This document shows, one piece after another, positions 17,419 through 25,117 of a stretch of 44,808 bases of DNA (the stretch's first letter is position 1; each line of letters begins with the position of its first letter). Source of the stretch: an uncultured Clostridia bacterium. GTDB lineage: Bacteria > Bacillota > Clostridia > TANB77 > CAG-465. The notes under the pieces are model-generated. The model made no database searches, was not told the origin of the DNA, and saw only the letters and a list, made by a program, of their open reading frames with translations. The position numbers were made by a program, and so were the translations under genes. The stretch covers positions 1-44,808 of the forward strand of contig CANRQA010000001.1 in assembly GCA_947632635.1 (NCBI GenBank), written 5' to 3'.

Positions 17419-17812
17419 ATAAATTCTCCTTTCATAAATGTATAATAAGAGGCTTGTATAATATATTAAATGAAATATTTTAATAAAATGTAACAAAAAT
17501 AATATAATTATTAAAAATTAATTTAACTGTAAAGATATATGAATTATTGTATATTTCGTTTAAATAGGAAAAGTATACTCAATTTTAGAAGGTATATATA
17601 GAATAAAGGTATAAAAAGTATTAAAGATAAAATATAAAAAAGTAAAGTAAAATTATAAATAAAAAAGTTAACAAAGAGCGAAAAAATAAATTAATATATT
17701 TTATGTATATAGTATTAATGGTTGCAGTAAAACATTTAGATGAAAACGATAGTTTAGACGTTTTAAACATAAAATTAAATGTAAGTTTAAAATAATAAAT
17801 ATTATTCTAGGT
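17419..17812. other. A+T-rich gene-poor spacer
   Basis: No convincing gene is visible. A 30-codon frame at 17705-17797 (start MYIVLMVAVKHLDEND) has no ribosome site and is probably chance or a remnant. The left end holds the leader of the minus-strand gene; the right end borders the MITE-like element. Confidence 0.4.
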
Positions 17813-18045
17813 AAAAAATCCGTTACAGTTCAGTAAGAAAATATTATCAGGTTAATTATTTATATAACTTAGTTTAATGCATTTTATAAAATTGTATTTT
17901 TAAATTAAAAACATAAAATACAAAAATTATAAATTGAGTAAAATCAATGGTTTAAAGAAATTTTAATATTTATATATTTTCTTATACAATTTTATAAATG
18001 GCTTTATATCAATGATTGTTCTTACTGAACTGTAGCAAAAAATCC
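17813..18045. mobile_element. MITE-like element with 18-bp terminal inverted repeats and 9-bp target duplication
   Basis: GTTACAGTTCAGTAAGAA (17822-17839) and its near-exact reverse complement (18019-18036, 17 of 18 matching) bound a 215-bp element with no coding frame. AAAAAATCC flanks it on both sides (17813-17821 and 18037-18045), a perfect 9-bp direct repeat expected of a target-site duplication. Inside, a second inverted repeat of 15 bp (17883-17897 with 17984-17998) could fold the element into a long hairpin. This is the structure of a miniature inverted-repeat transposable element moved by a transposase encoded elsewhere. Several insertion-sequence families make 9-bp duplications, so the parent cannot be named from this alone. 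Confidence 0.8.
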
Positions 18046-18077
18046 TTTTATTTTTTGTATTAATTTAATTATATCCC

Positions 18078-18106
18078 TTGAAAAATAATAGATAATGTAG
18101 TAATAT
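18078..18106 (+). promoter_or_regulatory. Possible promoter of pilin-like gene
   Basis: TTGAAA (18078-18083), 17 bases, then TAATAT (18101-18106). The -10 element is poor, so this is tentative. Confidence 0.3.
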
Positions 18107-18168
18107 GTATTATGTATTATATATTACGTAATTACAAACAAAAGAAGTGTTATTGGAGGAAATTGATT

Positions 18169-18597
18169 ATGAAAAAAGGTATAAGTTTGATAATGGTCGT
18201 AGCTGCTGTTGCTATAATGATGATATTAATTTCTGCTGCATCAGTTGTTGGAAGTGGTGCAATTGGGACAGCTAATTTTGAAGAATATAAATCACTACTT
18301 TCAAGGGTATCAGATAATGTAAATGAATATTATGTACAAAATGGAGTTTTACCTATAACAACACAAGTAATAGCCTTTAACTCATTAGGAAATGAATTTG
18401 CAAACGCAATAGTTGCAAACAATGACCAAGCTAATACACTTTACGTTGTGGATATGTCAAAACTAAATGATTCAACAATAACAAAAGGAAGTGGAGATGT
18501 AAAGTCTCAAGATGTATTTTTGGTAGCCAAAGGTAGTAATAATGTATATTATATGAAAGGTTTTAAATATAGATCAAAAGTATATTTTGGGTTATAA
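18169..18597 (+). CDS. Type IV pilin-like small secreted or membrane protein
   Basis: This 142-residue protein starts MKKGISLIMVVAAVAIMMIL: a short basic leader, a glycine, then a long hydrophobic helix, as in class III signal (prepilin) peptides. The usual glutamate at mature position 5 is a methionine here. The rest is a soluble domain of about 110 residues with EYYVQNGVLPITTQ and VYYMKGFKYRSKVYFGL, fitting a short pilin-like globular head. ATG 18169 is chosen because GGAGGA (18155-18160) precedes it; upstream codons lack a ribosome site. No pilus assembly genes are in the window. It lies 7 bases before dus. Confidence 0.6.
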   Translation: MKKGISLIMVVAAVAIMMILISAASVVGSGAIGTANFEEYKSLLSRVSDNVNEYYVQNGVLPITTQVIAFNSLGNEFANAIVANNDQANTLYVVDMSKLNDSTITKGSGDVKSQDVFLVAKGSNNVYYMKGFKYRSKVYFGL

Positions 18598-18604
18598 AAA
18601 AATA

Positions 18605-19594
18605 ATGGAAAATATAAGCAAATATATAAAAAGCATAAGTGTAGGAAAAATAAATATAAAAAATAATGTATTTCTAGCTCCTATGGCGGGGATTACTGAT
18701 ATATCATTTAGAAAGATTTGTAGAAAATTTAATCCTGGTCTTACATATACAGAAATGGCAAGTAGTAAAGCTATGGAGTTTGGTAGTCAAAAGACAAACA
18801 AATTACTAGAAATAATGGAAGATGAAAGACCGTCAGCTGTACAAATATTTGGGAGTAATAAAGATAATATAAGAAATACAATATTAAAATTAAATGAAAA
18901 TGAAGCAATTGATATAATAGATATTAATATGGGTTGCCCTGCTCCTAAACTTGTTAAAAATGGTGATGGAGCAGGTTTACTTTTAGATTTAAAAAATGTA
19001 GAAAGTGTTATAAAAGAGGCAAAAAAAGTATCCAAAAAAGAAATAACTGTAAAAACAAGAAAAGGCTTTAATGAGGAAAGAATAACAGCACTTGAGGTAG
19101 CTAAAATATGTGAAGAAAATGGTGTAACACAAATTACAGTACATGGAAGGACAAGAGCTGAGTATTATTCTGGAAAATCAGATTTAGACATTATAAAAAA
19201 AGTAAAAGAAAATGTAAAAATAAATGTAATAGGAAATGGCGATATAGTAGATTTAGAAACAGCATATAATATGTTTAATTATACAAATTGTGATGGAATA
19301 ATGATTGCAAGAGGAGCGATGGGAAATCCATGGATATTTAAAAGTATATTAGAGGGAAAAGAATATAGACCAACACTTGAAGAAAGATTTAATGTAATGT
19401 ATGAACATATAAATTATATGATAGAAAATGACGGCAAAACACTTGCAAATTTAAAATTAAGAAAACACATAGCTTGTTATATAAAAGGTTTAAAAGGAAG
19501 TACTAAAGTTAGAGATTTAATAAATAGAGCAAATAATACAGAAGAAGTATTTAATATTTTAAAAGAATATTTTAACTATTTAAATAATATTTAA
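18605..19594 (+). CDS. dus: tRNA-dihydrouridine synthase
   Basis: This flavoenzyme reduces specific uridines in the D-loop of tRNA to dihydrouridine. The 329-residue protein has the FMN-binding barrel with FLAPMAGITDISFR (about residues 24-37), the catalytic-cysteine motif INMGCPAPKLVKNGDG (about residue 107), ITVHGRTRAEYYSG and GNGDI, then a helical C-terminal domain. ATG 18605 fits the usual N-terminus; the ribosome site is weak, and translation may be coupled to the pilin-like gene ending at 18597. The next gene starts 12 bases after the stop. Confidence 0.93.
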   Translation: MENISKYIKSISVGKINIKNNVFLAPMAGITDISFRKICRKFNPGLTYTEMASSKAMEFGSQKTNKLLEIMEDERPSAVQIFGSNKDNIRNTILKLNENEAIDIIDINMGCPAPKLVKNGDGAGLLLDLKNVESVIKEAKKVSKKEITVKTRKGFNEERITALEVAKICEENGVTQITVHGRTRAEYYSGKSDLDIIKKVKENVKINVIGNGDIVDLETAYNMFNYTNCDGIMIARGAMGNPWIFKSILEGKEYRPTLEERFNVMYEHINYMIENDGKTLANLKLRKHIACYIKGLKGSTKVRDLINRANNTEEVFNILKEYFNYLNNI

Positions 19595-19606
19595 AGGAGT
19601 AAAGCA

Positions 19607-20155
19607 ATGAAAATAGGAATAGATATAGATGATACAATAACAAATACATTTGATTATTTAATACCATATATTGCAGATTATCTAAATATATCAAAAGAAT
19701 ATTTATTAAAAAACAATATTTCATATTCAAATATTCCAAAAGACTTAAATTTTGATATTCAAAAATTTGTTACTATATACTGTGAAAATTTTATGTCCAA
19801 TGTGCCATTAAAAAATGGTGCTAAAGAATATATAAATAAACTAAAAGAATTAGGACATGATATTGTTATAATAACAGCAAGAGATGAAAAAAGATATGAT
19901 AAGGCATATGAACTAACAAAAGACTACTTAATAAGAAATGGGATAAAGTATGATAAACTAATTTGCAATGCAGATAAAGCTACTTGTTGCAAACAAGAAA
20001 ATATAGATTTATTTATTGATGATAATATAACTAATTGTAGAAAAATAAATGATACAGGGATACAAGTACTACTATTTGACGCAGTACATAATAAAAATAC
20101 TAATGAATTTAAAAGGGTTAAGACATGGGAAGAAATTTATGAAATTGTAAGATAG
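19607..20155 (+). CDS. HAD-type putative 5'(3')-deoxyribonucleotidase (NT5C/YqfW-like)
   Basis: This 182-residue cytoplasmic protein belongs to the HAD phosphatase superfamily. Motif I is GIDIDDTIT (nucleophile D6, with the acid/base aspartate two residues on), motif II is the threonine in VIITAR (about residue 90), and motif IV is LFIDDN (about residue 130). Size and sequence resemble the NT5C/YqfW group, annotated as nucleotidases; the substrate is not proven. AAAGGAG precedes ATG 19607. It is flanked closely by dus and an HD-domain gene, so it is probably part of one operon. Confidence 0.8.
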   Translation: MKIGIDIDDTITNTFDYLIPYIADYLNISKEYLLKNNISYSNIPKDLNFDIQKFVTIYCENFMSNVPLKNGAKEYINKLKELGHDIVIITARDEKRYDKAYELTKDYLIRNGIKYDKLICNADKATCCKQENIDLFIDDNITNCRKINDTGIQVLLFDAVHNKNTNEFKRVKTWEEIYEIVR

Positions 20156-20166
20156 GGGATTTTAAA

Positions 20167-20748
20167 ATGAATAGAAAAGATGCATTAGAATTATTAAAAG
20201 AATATAATAAAGAGCCTTTTCATATAAGACACGCATTAACAGTTGAAAGTGTAATGAAGTATTTTGCTTCTAAGTTAGGATATAGTAATGATGAAGTTGA
20301 ATTTTGGGGAATAGTAGGACTATTACATGACTTAGATTTTGAAAAATATCCAGAAGAGCATTGCAAAAAGGTCCAAGAAATAATGAGAGAAAAAAATATT
20401 GATGAGAAAATAATACATGGAGTTGCCTCTCATGGATATGGTTTAGTTTCAGATATAAAACCAGAACATGAAATGGAAAAAGTGCTATATGCAACAGACG
20501 AACTTACTGGCCTTATAGGTGCGGCTGCTCTTATGCGCCCTTCAAAGAGTGTACAAGATATGGAGTTAAAATCAATAAAGAAAAAATTTAAGGATAAAAA
20601 ATTTGCTGCTGGATGTTCAAGAGATGTAATTGAAAATGGTGCAAAAATGCTAGGCGTAGGATTAGATAGTCTTATACAAGATACAATACTTGCAATGAGA
20701 GTTGATGAAGATAAAATAAATGAATATATGAATAGTTATAGCATTTAA
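20167..20748 (+). CDS. HD-domain hydrolase
   Basis: This 193-residue cytoplasmic protein carries an HD metal-dependent phosphohydrolase domain. The residues are H in FHIRHALTVE, HD in GLLHDLDFEKYPEEH, H in GVASHGY and a later D in YATDELTGLI. The group is widespread in Clostridia and usually annotated HDIG-type, with no fixed substrate. Its start is 11 bases after the HAD gene stop, and TTG 20768 of the TtcA-family gene follows 19 bases after its own stop, so the genes are probably cotranscribed. Confidence 0.82.
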   Translation: MNRKDALELLKEYNKEPFHIRHALTVESVMKYFASKLGYSNDEVEFWGIVGLLHDLDFEKYPEEHCKKVQEIMREKNIDEKIIHGVASHGYGLVSDIKPEHEMEKVLYATDELTGLIGAAALMRPSKSVQDMELKSIKKKFKDKKFAAGCSRDVIENGAKMLGVGLDSLIQDTILAMRVDEDKINEYMNSYSI

Positions 20749-20767
20749 TTAAAGGAGAATTGTTGCT

Positions 20768-21601
20768 TTGGAAAGATATGAAGAAATAGAAAAGAGTATA
20801 ACTACAACTTATAGAAAAAAGATTTGGAATAAATTTGTAAAGGCTATAAAAGAATATGAGATGATACAAGATGGCGATAAAATCGGTGTTTGTATGTCAG
20901 GTGGGAAAGATTCAATGCTTATGGCAAAATGTTTTCAAGAATTAAAAAAGCATAGAAAAATGAATTTCGAGCTAGTATTCTTGTCAATGAATCCGGGATA
21001 TAATGAAGAAAACAAACAAAAAATAATCTCAAATGCTAAACTTTTAAATATACCAATTACTATGTTTGAAACTAATATTTTTAATGTAGTTGAAAAGATA
21101 GACGACCACCCATGCTATGTATGTGCAAGAATGAGAAGGGGCTATTTATATAATAAAGCAAAGGAATTAGGTTGTAATAAAATTGCACTAGGACATCATT
21201 TTGATGATGTTATTGAAACAATACTTATGGGTATGCTTTATGGCGCACAAATGCAGACTATGATGCCAAAATTAAAGAGTACATATCATAAGGGTATGGA
21301 ACTTATACGTCCGTTATATTATGTTAAAGAGGCAGATATTATAAATTGGACAAAAAACAATAATCTTGATTTTATAAAATGTGCTTGTAAAGTAACTAAA
21401 CACTATGATATAAATGATAAAAATTATACACCATCCAAACGTGAGGAAGTTAAAAACTTAATAAATGATTTAAGGAAAGTTTATGATAAAGTAGATATAA
21501 ATATTTTTAGAAGTGCACAAAATGTTAATTTAAATACGTTAATTTCTTATGTAAAAGATGGTAATACACATCATTTTTTAGACGATTATTATGACGAATA
21601 A
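20768..21601 (+). CDS. TtcA-family tRNA thiolation ATPase
   Basis: This 277-residue protein belongs to the TtcA branch of PP-loop ATPases, which in characterised members make 2-thiocytidine at tRNA position 32 with a bound iron-sulfur cluster. The PP-loop is VCMSGGKDSMLMAK (about residues 42-55). The cluster cysteines are visible in HPCYVCARMRRG (about 115-118) and KCACKVTKH (about 204-206). GHHFDDVIET is also typical. The start is TTG 20768, with AAAGGAG at 20751-20757; the protein aligns from there to TtcA length. With dus upstream the operon is partly a tRNA-modification unit. Confidence 0.88.
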   Translation: MERYEEIEKSITTTYRKKIWNKFVKAIKEYEMIQDGDKIGVCMSGGKDSMLMAKCFQELKKHRKMNFELVFLSMNPGYNEENKQKIISNAKLLNIPITMFETNIFNVVEKIDDHPCYVCARMRRGYLYNKAKELGCNKIALGHHFDDVIETILMGMLYGAQMQTMMPKLKSTYHKGMELIRPLYYVKEADIINWTKNNNLDFIKCACKVTKHYDINDKNYTPSKREEVKNLINDLRKVYDKVDINIFRSAQNVNLNTLISYVKDGNTHHFLDDYYDE

Positions 21602-21837
21602 ATTTGCATATTTTTGCAGTTTGTTAATATGAAATTTTAGTAGTATAAATGGCATTTTTAAATATTTGTTAAAGTACATTATTTAAGATATTTAAAAATG
21701 TACTTTTTAATATGTTATTAGTAATATTTATCTAGATTAATGGGACATTTTCAAAAGTTATTACTTAAGACATTATAATAAATTAATCATAAAAAAATTC
21801 TCCAATCATAAAAAATTTTAAATATTTAAAAAAAAAC
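21602..21837. other. Intergenic spacer with two mutually exclusive hairpins
   Basis: No gene is visible. CATTTTTAAATAT (21653-21665) can pair perfectly with 21688-21700, while the terminator stem 21671-21680 pairs with 21697-21706, sharing bases 21697-21700. The rest is A+T-rich without recognisable signals. Confidence 0.5.
21671..21708 (+). terminator. Intrinsic terminator after the tRNA-modification operon
   Basis: Perfect 10-bp stem AAAGTACATT/AATGTACTTT with the 3' arm running into five T residues. Confidence 0.7.
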
Positions 21838-21866
21838 TTGACAAACTAAAAAAAAATGAATATAAT
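21838..21866 (+). promoter_or_regulatory. Consensus promoter of tRNA-Gly
   Basis: TTGACA (21838-21843), 17 bases and TATAAT (21861-21866), 16 bases before the tRNA. Confidence 0.85.
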
Positions 21867-21881
21867 ATTAGTATGTTGAAT

Positions 21882-21955
<74 letters not shown>

Positions 21956-21966
21956 ATTTAAGACAG

Positions 21967-21999
21967 CTTACGAAATTATGAAAGTTTCGTAAGTTTTTT
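21967..21999 (+). terminator. Terminator of tRNA-Gly
   Basis: Stem CTTACGAAA/TTTCGTAAG (9 bp, 21967-21975 with 21985-21993) followed by six T residues. Confidence 0.88.
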
Positions 22000-22133
22000 C
22001 ATACAATAGGAAAGTTATACTTAGCGCAAAAAAGTGTACATAAAAAGCAAACATAACAATAGAGCAGGAACGATAGTACGATTCCAACTTATGTAAAATT
22101 ATAATATATAATATATAAAGAGTAAATATATGA

Positions 22134-22397
22134 TTAGCCCTTGTAGATGTGATGATATCCTCTATGAGATTTGTAATCAATAGGAACACATTTATCGTAT
22201 TTGCATTTTGCACAGATTGTATATGGTGGAGTTGAGATAGGTAAGCCGTTAAAAGCATCTTCTTGTTCAAATTCAAGAACAGCTTCAATAGGAGCTTCAA
22301 ATTTGTATTTACATTTTGGACAGATATAAGAAACTGTTTTGCCATTTAATTTAATTTGAAAATTATCAAAATCAAATATAATAACACCGCCTTTCAA
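22134..22397 (-). CDS. Small zinc-ribbon-like protein, start uncertain
   Basis: This protein of at most 87 residues has two CxxC pairs, CPKCKYKF and CAKCKYDKC, about 37 residues apart, suggesting one zinc site. I do not recognise its family, and the ending HRGYHHIYKG is not informative. The start is odd. The only in-frame standard start is TTG at 22397-22395, which lacks a ribosome site, while AAAGGCGGT lies just inside the frame at 22394-22386, correctly spaced for ATA at 22379 or ATT at 22382. A possible minus-strand promoter is TTGTAC (22437-22432), 17 bases, TATTCT (22414-22409). Confidence 0.55.
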   Translation of the reverse strand: MKGGVIIFDFDNFQIKLNGKTVSYICPKCKYKFEAPIEAVLEFEQEDAFNGLPISTPPYTICAKCKYDKCVPIDYKSHRGYHHIYKG

Positions 22398-22534
22398 AAA
22401 TTAATTTAAGAATACAAAATATAATAATTTCGTACAACATTTAGGAAAGTCATAATGATCTCTATTAAAAGTAAGTAATAAATTATTTCTGTATTTAGTA
22501 AGTTCGGTTTTAAATTTTTTAGCATGCGCTTTAA

Positions 22535-22563
22535 TTGAAATATGAATTATTTTAGTGTATAAT
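22535..22563 (+). promoter_or_regulatory. Promoter of priA
   Basis: TTGAAA (22535-22540), 17 bases and TATAAT (22558-22563), about 20 bases before the ATG at 22584. Confidence 0.75.
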
Positions 22564-22583
22564 ATATAAAAAAGAGGTATATT

Positions 22584-24845
22584 ATGATAGCAAAAGTACT
22601 AATAAACACAACAGTAAAAAATTTAAATAGAGTATATGATTACAATATTCCAAAAGAACTTGAGGAACAAGTAGAACTTGGAAAAAGAGTAGAAGTAAAT
22701 TTTGGAAAATCACGTAAAAGCAATGAAGAGGGAATAATTGTAAAAATTGTTGATGAAACAGAAGAAGAAATAAAAAACAGAAATTATGAATTAAAAGATA
22801 TAATTAGCATATTAGATGAAACATCATATATAGATGAAAATAGATTAAAACTTGCAAAATATATATCATATATGTATTTTTGCAATGTTTATGATGCTTT
22901 AAAGCTAATGTTACCACCTGGAACTACATCTAAAAATAGTAGTAAAAGCTTAAATACAAAGCAAGATACAAGGGTTAGATTAGTAAAATCAAGTGAGGAA
23001 ATTAATCAAGATATAGAAAGTGGAAAAATATCTAGTGCTAAACATATACGTTTACTAAGGTTTTTAATAGATAATGAATTTGTAGTTATAAATGATATAA
23101 TTGATGGTCTAAATATATCAAGAGCAGTTATAAATACTGTACAAAAAAACGGATATATAACATTAGAAAAATTTACACCTGAAGTTGATTTATTAGAAAA
23201 TTTTGATATAGAAAAAACTACTAAAAAAGAACCAACTACTGAACAAAGACATGCAATTAATGAAATACTTAATTTCATATATGAAGAAAAATATGAACAA
23301 TGTTTGTTGTTTGGGGTAACTGGAAGTGGTAAAACAGAAGTATATTTGCAAGTATTAGAAGAAGTATTAAAACAGGGAAGAAAAGCAATTGTACTTGTAC
23401 CTGAAATTTCACTTACATATCAAACAGTAAATAGATTTGTATCACGATTTGGAAATAATGTAGCGATACTTCATAGTAGAATGAGTGTTTCAAAAAGGAA
23501 AGAAGAATATAAAAGAATAAAAAATGGTGAAGTTGATATAGTAATAGGAGCAAGGTCTGCAATATTTGCCCCTATAAAAAATCTTGGTATAGTTATTATT
23601 GATGAAGAACATGATGGTAGTTATTATTCTGGAAGTACACCTAAATATTCAACTAAAGAAATCGCATCATATATTTGTAAAGAGCAAAATGCTGTATTAT
23701 TACTTGGCTCTGCAACTCCTGAAATTTCTACATATTACAAAGCAAAAACTGGTAAAATAAAACTACTTACAATGACTAAAAGGCCAGAGGGGGCAACCCT
23801 TCCACAAATAGATTTAATAGATATGAAAGAAGAAAGGCTTTTAGGTAATACCTCTGTTATAAGTGAAAGATTAAAAGAAGAATTGCTAAATACAATAAAA
23901 AGAAAAGAACAGGCTTTGTTATTTTTAAATAGGAGAGGATATACTTCATATTTAACTTGCAAAGATTGCTCAACAATATTTAAATGCCCAAATTGTGATG
24001 TAGCATTAACTTATCATAAATCAAATAATCTATTACTTTGCCATTACTGCTCACACGTCGAAAAAAATATAACCGTATGTCCTAAATGTGGAAGTAATAA
24101 TCTTTCTACAGGGACTATTGGAACACAAAAATTAGAAGAAACTTTAAAAGAAATATATCCAGAAATTACAACAATTCGTATGGATGCAGATAGTACAATT
24201 CAAAAGGATGCACACCAAAAAATATTAGATAAATTTAAAAATGAAAATATAAATGTTTTAATAGGTACACAAATGATAAGTAAAGGTCATGATATACCAA
24301 ATGTTACATTAGTTGGTGTACTTGGTGTAGATTCGCTTATTGCAATAAATGACTGTATGGCAGCAGAAAAGGCTTTTGCTAATATTTCACAAGTATCAGG
24401 TAGAGCTGGTAGAGCAAAACTTAAGGGCAAAGTTATAATACAAACAAATGATACAGAAAATTATATTTTACAGGCAGTAAAAAATCATGACTATATAGAC
24501 TTTTATGAAAAAGAGATACAATTTAGAAAAAACTTTGGATTTTCACCATTTTTAGATATATTTTTATTTGAATTTTCTTCAAAAAATTTTAATATACTAA
24601 AAGCTGAAGTTTCTAGAATGTATAACATATTATTAAATGATAAAAGTGGCATATATAAAGTATTTTCACCAAAAAGCCCATATGTTCAAAGAATAAACAA
24701 TAAATATAGGATGAATATATTAATTAAAACAAAAGTATCTAATGAGTTTTACAATTTAATATATAATAAAATTAATGAATTTAGTAATAAAAGGAAAAAA
24801 GAAGTTACTATGTCAGTTACAAAGAATCCTACATTTATAAGTTAA
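22584..24845 (+). CDS. priA: Primosomal protein N' (PriA helicase)
   Basis: PriA recognises stalled replication forks and starts reloading of the replicative helicase. The 753-residue protein has the N-terminal 3'-DNA-binding region (start IAKVLINTTVKNLNRVYDY), Walker A GVTGSGKTEVYLQ (about residue 245), DEEH helicase box (about residue 340), GSATPE, and two zinc-binding blocks with CKDC/CPNC and CHYC/CPKC (about 455-510). Later motifs are IGTQMISKGHD and QVSGRAGR. Length is normal. AAGAGG precedes ATG 22584. It has its own promoter and downstream terminators, so it is probably a single-gene transcript. Confidence 0.96.
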   Translation: MIAKVLINTTVKNLNRVYDYNIPKELEEQVELGKRVEVNFGKSRKSNEEGIIVKIVDETEEEIKNRNYELKDIISILDETSYIDENRLKLAKYISYMYFCNVYDALKLMLPPGTTSKNSSKSLNTKQDTRVRLVKSSEEINQDIESGKISSAKHIRLLRFLIDNEFVVINDIIDGLNISRAVINTVQKNGYITLEKFTPEVDLLENFDIEKTTKKEPTTEQRHAINEILNFIYEEKYEQCLLFGVTGSGKTEVYLQVLEEVLKQGRKAIVLVPEISLTYQTVNRFVSRFGNNVAILHSRMSVSKRKEEYKRIKNGEVDIVIGARSAIFAPIKNLGIVIIDEEHDGSYYSGSTPKYSTKEIASYICKEQNAVLLLGSATPEISTYYKAKTGKIKLLTMTKRPEGATLPQIDLIDMKEERLLGNTSVISERLKEELLNTIKRKEQALLFLNRRGYTSYLTCKDCSTIFKCPNCDVALTYHKSNNLLLCHYCSHVEKNITVCPKCGSNNLSTGTIGTQKLEETLKEIYPEITTIRMDADSTIQKDAHQKILDKFKNENINVLIGTQMISKGHDIPNVTLVGVLGVDSLIAINDCMAAEKAFANISQVSGRAGRAKLKGKVIIQTNDTENYILQAVKNHDYIDFYEKEIQFRKNFGFSPFLDIFLFEFSSKNFNILKAEVSRMYNILLNDKSGIYKVFSPKSPYVQRINNKYRMNILIKTKVSNEFYNLIYNKINEFSNKRKKEVTMSVTKNPTFIS

Positions 24846-24913
24846 GATATATGTATAATTATAAAGAGTAAGTAAATACTATTTATAGATACACTAATTT
24901 ACTGTGTATTAAA

Positions 24914-24951
24914 AAATTAGTATCATTAGTATTATAAGTACTAATTTTTAA
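24914..24951 (+). terminator. Terminator-like hairpin after priA
   Basis: AAATTAGTA (24914-24922) pairs with TACTAATTT (24939-24947), followed by a short T-rich end. A shorter alternative stem inside uses ATTAGTA. Confidence 0.5.
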
Positions 24952-24962
24952 CTACAAATGAA

Positions 24963-25012
24963 AGCATATATAGCATATAACTAAGGCTCATGCTATATAT
25001 GCTAAATTTTTA
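24963..25012 (+). terminator. Second, stronger hairpin terminator after priA
   Basis: A perfect 14-bp stem, AGCATATATAGCAT (24963-24976) with 24990-25003, is followed by AAATTTTTATATA. It is the last signal before the next promoter. Confidence 0.65.
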
Positions 25013-25066
25013 TATATATTTACATAACTTTTTAACAAACGTCTTTAAAAAAATTTTGTATAATAG

Positions 25067-25095
25067 TTGAAAAAAGTTTTTGTATATTATAAAAT
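25067..25095 (+). promoter_or_regulatory. Promoter of beta-CASP hydrolase gene
   Basis: TTGAAA (25067-25072), 17 bases and TAAAAT (25090-25095), about 22 bases before GTG 25118. Confidence 0.7.
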
Positions 25096-25117
25096 TATAT
25101 AAAAGAGGAGTGGTATT

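Noticed and set aside
17705-17797. Thirty-codon frame beside the MITE
   Set aside because: It has no ribosome site, no recognisable product and A+T-rich surroundings.
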